DNA from: Rhodamnia argentea
Lineage: Eukaryota; Streptophyta; Magnoliopsida; Myrtales; Myrtaceae
DNA: 64,000 nucleotides
Direction: 5' to 3'
Assembly: GCF_020921035.1 (NCBI RefSeq)
Contig: NW_025955866.1
Coordinates: 62,001-126,000 of the forward strand
Position 1 is the stretch's first letter, and each line of letters opens with the position of its first letter. Below, in pieces: positions 58,637-64,000 of this stretch. The notes under the pieces are model-generated. The model saw only the letters and a list, made by a program, of their open reading frames with translations. It was not told where the DNA came from and searched no databases. The translations under genes were made by a program, and so were the position numbers.

Positions 58637-58755
58637 AGGGGTGCAACACGAGGACTTCCCGGGAGGTCACCCATCCTAGTACTACTCTCGCCCAAGCACG
58701 CTTAACCCGGAGTTCGATGGGATCCGGTGCATTAGTCTTTGGTATGATCGCACCC
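58637..58755 (-). rRNA. 5S rRNA: 5S rRNA copy 136, variant
   Basis: A GTCTTTGG, B TTCGAT, C ACCCGG; 119 nt. Confidence 0.9.
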
Positions 58756-59069
58756 GTTATGTTATGCATTGCAAATATATTTGTAATAAATGCCCTTCCC
58801 CTTCTTGCAAAATGTTCGAACTTTCTTTTTTCCTGGTTTTCGTGCCTGTCGCGTGATTAGTTAACGGGATATTCCTTGGAAACGACAAACTAAGAAAAAA
58901 AATCCCCGTGAATCGAAATTCGCACGTAACTTTTGATCCAGGAAGGACTCACGGGGCCCGTAAGTACTTTTCGGAAAGCTCGTTCGAGCCGGTCACGATG
59001 GGCCCCGTTATGCCTTCCGAGTGCATTTCTTGAGTCGTAAAAAAAATTAAAAAGTAAAAAACGAAAATG

Positions 59070-59187
59070 AGGGGTGCAACACGAGGACTTCCCGGGAGGT
59101 CACCCATCCTAGTACTACTCTCGCCCAAGCACGCTTAACCGGAGTTCGATGGGATCCGGTGCATTAGTCTTTGGTATGATCGCACCC
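59070..59187 (-). rRNA. 5S rRNA: 5S rRNA copy 137, variant
   Basis: A GTCTTTGG, B TTCGAT, C ACCGG; 118 nt. Confidence 0.9.
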
Positions 59188-59499
59188 GTTATGTTATGCA
59201 TTGCAAATATATTTGTAATAAATGCCCTTCCCCTTCTTGCAAAATGTTCGAACTTTCTTTTTCCTGGTTTTCGTGCCCTGTCGCGTGATTAGTTAACGGG
59301 ATATTCCTTGGAAAGCGACAAACTAAGAAAAAAATCCCCATGAATCGAAATTCGCACGTAACTTTTGATCCGGAAGGACTCACGGGGCCCGTAAGTACTT
59401 TTCGGAAAGCTCGTTCGAGCCGGTCACGATGGGCCCGTTATGCCTTCCCGAGTGCATTTCTTGAGTCGAAAAAAAATTAAAAAGTAAAAAACGAAAATG

Positions 59500-59618
59500 A
59501 GGGGTGCAACACGAGGACTTCCCGGGAGGTCACCCATCCTAGTACTACTCTCGCCCAAGCACGCTTAACCGGAGTTCGATGGGATCCGGTGCATTAGTCT
59601 TTGGTATGATCGCTACCC
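59500..59618 (-). rRNA. 5S rRNA: 5S rRNA copy 138, variant
   Basis: A GTCTTTGG, B TTCGAT, C ACCGG, 5' end GCTACCC; 119 nt. Confidence 0.88.
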
Positions 59619-59931
59619 GTTATGTTATGCATTGCAAATATATTTGTAATAAATGCCCTTCCCCTTCTTGCAAAATGTTCGAACTTTCTTTTTTCCTGGT
59701 TTTCGTGCCCTGTCGCGTGATTAGTTAACGGGATATTCCTTGGAAACGACAAACTAAAAAAAAAATCCCCGTGGATCGAAATTCGCACGTAACTTTTGAT
59801 CCGGAAGGACTCACGGGGCCCGTAAGTACTTTTCGGAAAGCTCGTTCGAGCCGGTCCACGATGGGCCCCGTTATGCCTTCCGAGTGCATTTCTTGAGTCG
59901 AAAAAAAATTAAAAAGTAAAAAACGAAAATG

Positions 59932-60049
59932 AGGGGTGCAACACGAGGACTTCCCGGGAGGTCGCCCATCCTAGTACTACTCTCGCCCAAGCACGCTTAA
60001 CCGGAGTTCGATGGGATCCGGTGCATTAGTCTTTGGTATGATCGCACCC
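59932..60049 (-). rRNA. 5S rRNA: 5S rRNA copy 139, variant
   Basis: A GTCTTTGG, B TTCGAT, C ACCGG; T88C; 118 nt. Confidence 0.89.
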
Positions 60050-60361
60050 GTTATGTTATGCATTGCAAATATATTTGTAATAAATGCCCTTCCCCTTCTT
60101 GCAAAATGTTCGAACTTTCTTTTTCCTGGTTTTCGTGCCCTGTCGCGTGATTAGTTAACGGGATATTCCTTGGAAACGACAAACTAAGAAAAAAAATCCC
60201 CGTGAATCGAAATTCGCACGTAACTTTTGATCCGGAAGGACTCACGGGGCCCGTAAGTACTTTTCGGAAAGCTCGTTCGAACCGGTCACGATGGGCCCGT
60301 TATGCCTTCCGAGTGCATTTCTTGAGTCGTAAAAAAAATTAAAAAGTAAAAAACGAAAATG

Positions 60362-60480
60362 AGGGGGTGCAACACGAGGACTTCCCGGGAGGTCACCCAT
60401 CCTAGTACTACTCTCGCCCAAGCACGCTTAACCGGAGTTCGATGGGATCCGGTGCATTAGTCTTTGGTATGATCGCACCC
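60362..60480 (-). rRNA. 5S rRNA: 5S rRNA copy 140, variant
   Basis: A GTCTTTGG, B TTCGAT, C ACCGG; extra base in the 3'-terminal C run; 119 nt. Confidence 0.89.
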
Positions 60481-60796
60481 GTTATGTTATGCATTGCAAA
60501 TATATTTGTAATAAATGCCCTTCCCCTTCTTGCAAAATGTTCGAACTTTCTTTTTTCCTGGTTTTCGTGCCCTGTCGCGTGATTAGTTAACGGGATATTC
60601 CTTGGAAAGCGACAAACTAAGAAAAAAAATCCCCGTGAATCGAAATTCGCACGTAACTTTTGATCCGGAAGGACTCACGGGGCCCGTAAGTACTTTTCGG
60701 AAAGCTCGTTCGAGCCGGTCGCGATGGGCCCCGTTATGCCTTCCTGAGTGCATTTCTTGAGTCGTAAAAAAAATTAAAAAGTAAAAAACGAAAATG

Positions 60797-60915
60797 AGGG
60801 GTGCAACACGAGGACTTCCCGAGGAGGTCACCCATCCTAGTACTACTCTCGCCCAAGCACGCTTAACCGGAGTTCGATGGGATCCGGTGCATTAGTCTTT
60901 GGTATGATCGCACCC
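60797..60915 (-). rRNA. 5S rRNA: 5S rRNA copy 141, variant
   Basis: A GTCTTTGG, B TTCGAT, C ACCGG; one extra base near nt 95-97 (plus strand CCCGAGGAGG); 119 nt. Confidence 0.88.
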
Positions 60916-61228
60916 GTTATGTTATGCATTGCAAATATATTTGTAATAAATGCCCTTCCCCTTCTTGCAAAATGTTCGAACTTTCTTTTTTCCTGGTTTT
61001 CGTGCCCTGTCGCGTGATTAGTTAACGGGATATTCCTTGGAAACGACAAACTAAGAAAAAAAATCCCCGTGGATCGAAATTCGCACGTAACTTTTGATCC
61101 GGAAGGACTCACGGGGCCCGTAAGTACTTTTCGGAAAGCTCGTTCGAGCCGGTCACGATGGGCCCCGTTATGCCTTCCGAGTGCATTTCTTGAGTCGTAA
61201 AAAAATTAAAAAGTAAAAAACGAAAATG

Positions 61229-61347
61229 AGGGGTGCAACACGAGGACTTCCCGGGAGGTCACCCATCCTAGTACTACTCTCGCCCAAGCACGCTTAACCC
61301 GGAGTTCGATGGGATCCGGTGCATTAGTCTTTGGTATGATCGCACCC
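61229..61347 (-). rRNA. 5S rRNA: 5S rRNA copy 142, variant
   Basis: A GTCTTTGG, B TTCGAT, C ACCCGG; 119 nt. Confidence 0.9.
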
Positions 61348-61659
61348 GTTATGTTATGCATTGCAAATATATTTGTAATAAATGCCCTTCCCCTTCTTGC
61401 AAAATGTTCGAACTTTCTTTTTCCTGGTTTTTCGTGCCTGTCGCGTGATTAGTTAACGGGATATTCCTTGGAAACGACAAACTAAGAAAAAAAATCCCCG
61501 TGAATCGAAATTCGCACGTAACTTTTGATCCGGAAGGACTCACGGGGCCCGTAAGTACTTTTCGGAAAGCTCGTTCGAGCCGGTCACGATGGGCCCCGTT
61601 ATGCCTTCCGAGTGCATTTCTTGAGTCGCAAAAAAATTAAAAAGTAAAAAACGAAAATG

Positions 61660-61777
61660 AGGGGTGCAACACGAGGACTTCCCGGGAGGTCACCCATCCT
61701 AGTACTACTCTCGCCCAAGCACGCTTAACCGGAGTTCGATGGGATCCGGTGCATTAGTCTTTGGTATGATCGCACCC
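61660..61777 (-). rRNA. 5S rRNA: 5S rRNA copy 143, variant
   Basis: A GTCTTTGG, B TTCGAT, C ACCGG; 118 nt. Confidence 0.9.
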
Positions 61778-62089
61778 GTTATGTTATGCATTGCAAATAT
61801 ATTTGTAATAAATGCCCTTCCCCTTCTTGCAAAATGTTCGAACTTTCTTTTTCCTGGTTTTCGTGCCGCGTTGCGTGATTAGTTAACGGGATATTCCTTG
61901 GAAACGACAAACTAAGAAAAAAATCCCCATGAATCGAAATTCGCACGTAACTTTTGATCCGGATGGACTCGCGGGGCCCGTAAGTACTTTTCGGAAAGCT
62001 CGTTCGAGCCGGTCCACGATGGGCCCCGTTATGCCTTCCGAGTGCATTTCTTGAGTCGAAAAAAAATTAAAAAGTAAAAAACGAAAATG

Positions 62090-62207
62090 AGGGTGCAACA
62101 CGAGGACTTCCCGGGGAGGTCGCCCATCCTAGTACTACTCTCGCCCAAGCACGCTTAACCGGAGTTCGATGGGATCCGGTGCATTAGTCTTTGGTATGAT
62201 CGCACCC
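62090..62207 (-). rRNA. 5S rRNA: 5S rRNA copy 144, variant
   Basis: A GTCTTTGG, B TTCGAT, C ACCGG; T88C; one base fewer in the 3'-terminal C run and one more in the nt 94-99 run; 118 nt. Confidence 0.88.
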
Positions 62208-62520
62208 GTTATGTTATGCATTGCAAATATATTTGTAATAAATGCCCTTCCCCTTCTTGCAAAATGTTCGAACTTTCTTTTTTCCTGGTTTTCGTGCCCT
62301 GTCGCGTGATTAGTTAGCGGGATATTCCTTGGAAACGACAAACTAAGAAAAAAAATCCCCGTGAATCGAAATTCGCACGTAACTTTTGATCCGGAAGGAC
62401 TCACGGGGCCCGTAAGTACTTTTCGGAAAGCTCGTTCGAGCCGGTCACGATGGGCCCCGTTATGCCTTCCGAGTGCATTTCTTGAGTCGCAAAAAAATTA
62501 AAAAGTAAAAAACGAAAATG

Positions 62521-62640
62521 AGGGGTGCAACGCGAGGACTTCCCGGGGAGGTCACCCATCCTAGTACTACTCTCGCCCAAGCACGCTTAACCCGGAGTTC
62601 GATGGGATCCGGTGCATTAGTCTTTGGTATGATCGCACCC
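62521..62640 (-). rRNA. 5S rRNA: 5S rRNA copy 145, variant
   Basis: A GTCTTTGG, B TTCGAT, C ACCCGG; T109C; extra base in the nt 94-99 run; 120 nt. Confidence 0.88.
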
Positions 62641-62955
62641 GTTATGTTATGCATTGCAAATATATTTGTAATAAATGCCCTTCCCCTTCTTGCAAAATGT
62701 TCGAACTTTCTTTTTCCTGGTTTTTTCGTGCCCTGTCGCGTGATTAGTTAACGGGATATTCCTTGGAAACGACAAACTAAGAAAAAAAATCCCCGTGAAT
62801 CGAAATTCGCACGTAACTTTTGATCCGGAAGGACTCACGGGGCCCGTAAGTACTTTTCGGAAAGCTCGTTCGAACCGGTCACGATGGGCCCCGTTATGCC
62901 TTCCGAGTGCATTTCTTGAGTCGCAAAAAAAATTAAAAAGTAAAAAACGAAAATG

Positions 62956-63074
62956 AGGGGTGCAACACGAGGACTTCCCGGGGAGGTCACCCATCCTAGT
63001 ACTACTCTCGCCCAAGCACGCTTAACCGGAGTTCGATGGGATCCGGTGCATTAGTCTTTGGTATGATCGCACCC
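62956..63074 (-). rRNA. 5S rRNA: 5S rRNA copy 146, variant
   Basis: A GTCTTTGG, B TTCGAT, C ACCGG; extra base in the nt 94-99 run; 119 nt. Confidence 0.89.
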
Positions 63075-63386
63075 GTTATGTTATGCATTGCAAATATATT
63101 TGTAATAAATGCCCTTCCCCTTCTTGCAAAATGTTCGAACTTTCTTTTTTCTGGTTTTCGTGCCCTGTCGCGTGATTAGTTAACGGGATATTCCTTGGAA
63201 ACGACAAACTAAGAAAAAAAATCCCCGTGGATCGAAATTCGCACGTAACTTTTGATCCGGAAGGACTCACGGGGCCCGTAAGTACTTTTCGGAAGCTCGT
63301 TCGAGCCGGTCACGATGGGCCCCGTTATGCCTTCCGAGTGCATTTCTTGAGTCGTAAAAAAAATTAAAAAGTAAAAAACGAAAATG

Positions 63387-63506
63387 AGGGGGTGCAACAC
63401 GAGGACTTCCCGGGAGGTCACCCATCCTAGTACTACTCTCGCCCAAGCACGCTTAACCCGGAGTTCGATGGGATCCGGTGCATTAGTCTTTGGTATGATC
63501 GCACCC
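63387..63506 (-). rRNA. 5S rRNA: 5S rRNA copy 147, variant
   Basis: A GTCTTTGG, B TTCGAT, C ACCCGG; extra base in the 3'-terminal C run; 120 nt. Confidence 0.89.
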
Positions 63507-63818
63507 GTTATGTTATGCATTGCAAATATATTTGTAATAAATGCCCTTCCCCTTCTTGCAAAATGTTCGAACTTTCTTTTTCCTGGTTTTCGTGCCCTGT
63601 CGCGTGATTAGTTAACGGGATATTCCTTGGAAACGACAAACTAAGAAAAAAATCCCCGTGGATCGAAATTCGCACGTAACTTTTGATCCCGGAAGGACTC
63701 ACGGGGCCCGTAAGTACTTTTCGGGAAGCTCGTTCGAGCCGGTCACGATGGGCCCGTTATGCCTTCCGAGTGCATTTCTTGAGTCGTAAAAAAAATTAAA
63801 AAGTAAAAAACGAAAATG

Positions 63819-63937
63819 AGGGGTGCAACACGAGGACTTCCCGGGAGGTCGCCCATCCTAGTACTACTCTCGCCCAAGCACGCTTAACCCGGAGTTCGAT
63901 GGGATCCGGTGCATTAGTCTTTGGTATGATCGCACCC
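63819..63937 (-). rRNA. 5S rRNA: 5S rRNA copy 148, variant
   Basis: A GTCTTTGG, B TTCGAT, C ACCCGG; T88C; 119 nt. Last complete gene in the window. Confidence 0.89.
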
Positions 63938-64000
63938 GTTATGTTATGCATTGCAAATATATTTGTAATAAATGCCCTTCCCCTTCTTGCAAAATGTTCG
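63938..64000 (-). promoter_or_regulatory. Partial spacer at right edge with promoter of copy 148
   Basis: Holds the upstream promoter of copy 148, with the AT-rich element at 63955-63964, and is then cut by the window edge. Confidence 0.85.

Larger units (their letters stand above)
1..64000 (-). repeat. Tandem 5S rDNA array, 148 units of about 434 bp
   Basis: The same unit repeats head to tail across the whole window with no interruption. Copies are numbered 1 to 148 from left to right in the entries below. The reference 5S is 120 nt, starts GGGTGCGATC and ends TTGCACCCCT on the minus strand, and its ends pair to form helix I. Three sites vary again and again, given here as plus-strand sequence. 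Site A (5S nt 16-18) is GTGCTGG when normal and GTCTTTGG when variant. Site B (nt 39-41) is TTCTGAT when normal and TTCGAT or TTACGAT when variant. Site C (nt 48-51) is ACTTCGG when normal and ACTCCGG, ACCCGG, ACCGG or similar when variant. '5' end' means the plus-strand block GCACCC at the gene start. Site A is normal in about 29 copies and site B in about 24; 12 copies are normal at all three. Other recurring changes are T88C in Box C, T109C, T112C and single-base changes in G or C runs. Even if some changes are sequencing errors, the identity of the array is secure. Confidence 0.99.

Noticed and set aside
52-63800. Variation in the length of the A run before the gene (6 to 9 A on the plus strand)
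   Set aside because: Homopolymer length of this size is unreliable in long-read consensus and even real changes would leave a sufficient Pol III stop.
1-64000. Many frames of 60 to 170 codons on both strands with shared peptides such as MGESSTRMGDLPGSPRVAP
   Set aside because: These are known-style false proteins from plant 5S rDNA: the peptide is the 5S sequence from about nt 66 onward read as codons. None is a real gene.
1-64000. Cassandra-type elements, terminal-repeat elements that carry 5S-like sequence
   Set aside because: Such elements carry a 5S-like segment inside their end repeats, but here there is no primer-binding site, no polypurine tract, no internal domain and no target-site duplication. 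The 5S genes are full length and evenly spaced, as in a true rDNA array.
1-64000. 5S-derived SINE
   Set aside because: SINEs of this kind have a non-5S body and an A-rich or simple-repeat tail and are dispersed. These units are tandem and end in a Pol III terminator.
1-64000. CRISPR-like array, because of the regular repeat and spacer layout
   Set aside because: Both repeat and spacer are conserved between units and the period is about 434 bases. The repeated part is 5S rRNA.
1-64000. Linked arrangement with 35S rDNA or with histone or U snRNA genes
   Set aside because: The spacer is only about 315 bases and holds no 18S, 5.8S, 25S, histone or snRNA sequence, so this is a separate 5S array.
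1-64000. Centromeric or other satellite DNA
   Set aside because: The repeat contains a complete 5S gene with Pol III signals, so it is rDNA and not an anonymous satellite, although array behaviour is similar.

Overview
The window is a single uninterrupted tandem array of nuclear 5S ribosomal RNA genes from a flowering plant. I count 148 copies, all transcribed from the minus strand and spaced 429 to 438 bases start to start (mean about 434). Each unit is a 5S gene of about 120 nt plus a spacer of about 315 nt. The organism call rests on the 5S sequence, whose Box A, IE and Box C regions match the angiosperm type, and on plant-type upstream signals: an AT-rich TATA element near -25, GC at -12/-11 and C at -1. 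I cannot name the species. No protein gene, tRNA, 35S rDNA, transposon or non-5S sequence interrupts the array, and both window edges cut through spacer, so the array continues on both sides.

Layout. From 1 to about 4.4 kb many copies have a normal 5S sequence and a full-length spacer. From about 4.4 to 36 kb most copies carry short changes at three fixed sites in the gene (called A, B and C in the array entry), and from about 12 kb A-to-G changes on the plus strand accumulate in the spacer. From 36.8 to 40.7 kb there is a transition zone where two spacer positions change state, one passing through both possible single-step intermediates (CG, then CA or TG, then TA). From 40.7 kb to the end the new spacer type is fixed, and further sub-types (CCCGTG, TGGATCG, TTTCTTTCTTCC) appear in blocks to the right. 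This is the pattern expected of local homogenisation by unequal exchange or gene conversion.

How it works. Each gene would be transcribed by RNA polymerase III using TFIIIA and TFIIIC on the internal control regions and TFIIIB at the upstream TATA element, stopping in the T-rich tract directly after the gene. The product is the 5S RNA of the large ribosomal subunit.

Main point of interest. Only 12 of 148 copies are normal at all three variable sites. The site A change breaks helix II of 5S RNA with no compensating change in the partner strand. The altered sites sit at CTG, CCG and CG motifs or homopolymers, so I consider consensus error on heavily methylated DNA at least as likely as a real variant 5S class. 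I found no previously undescribed system.
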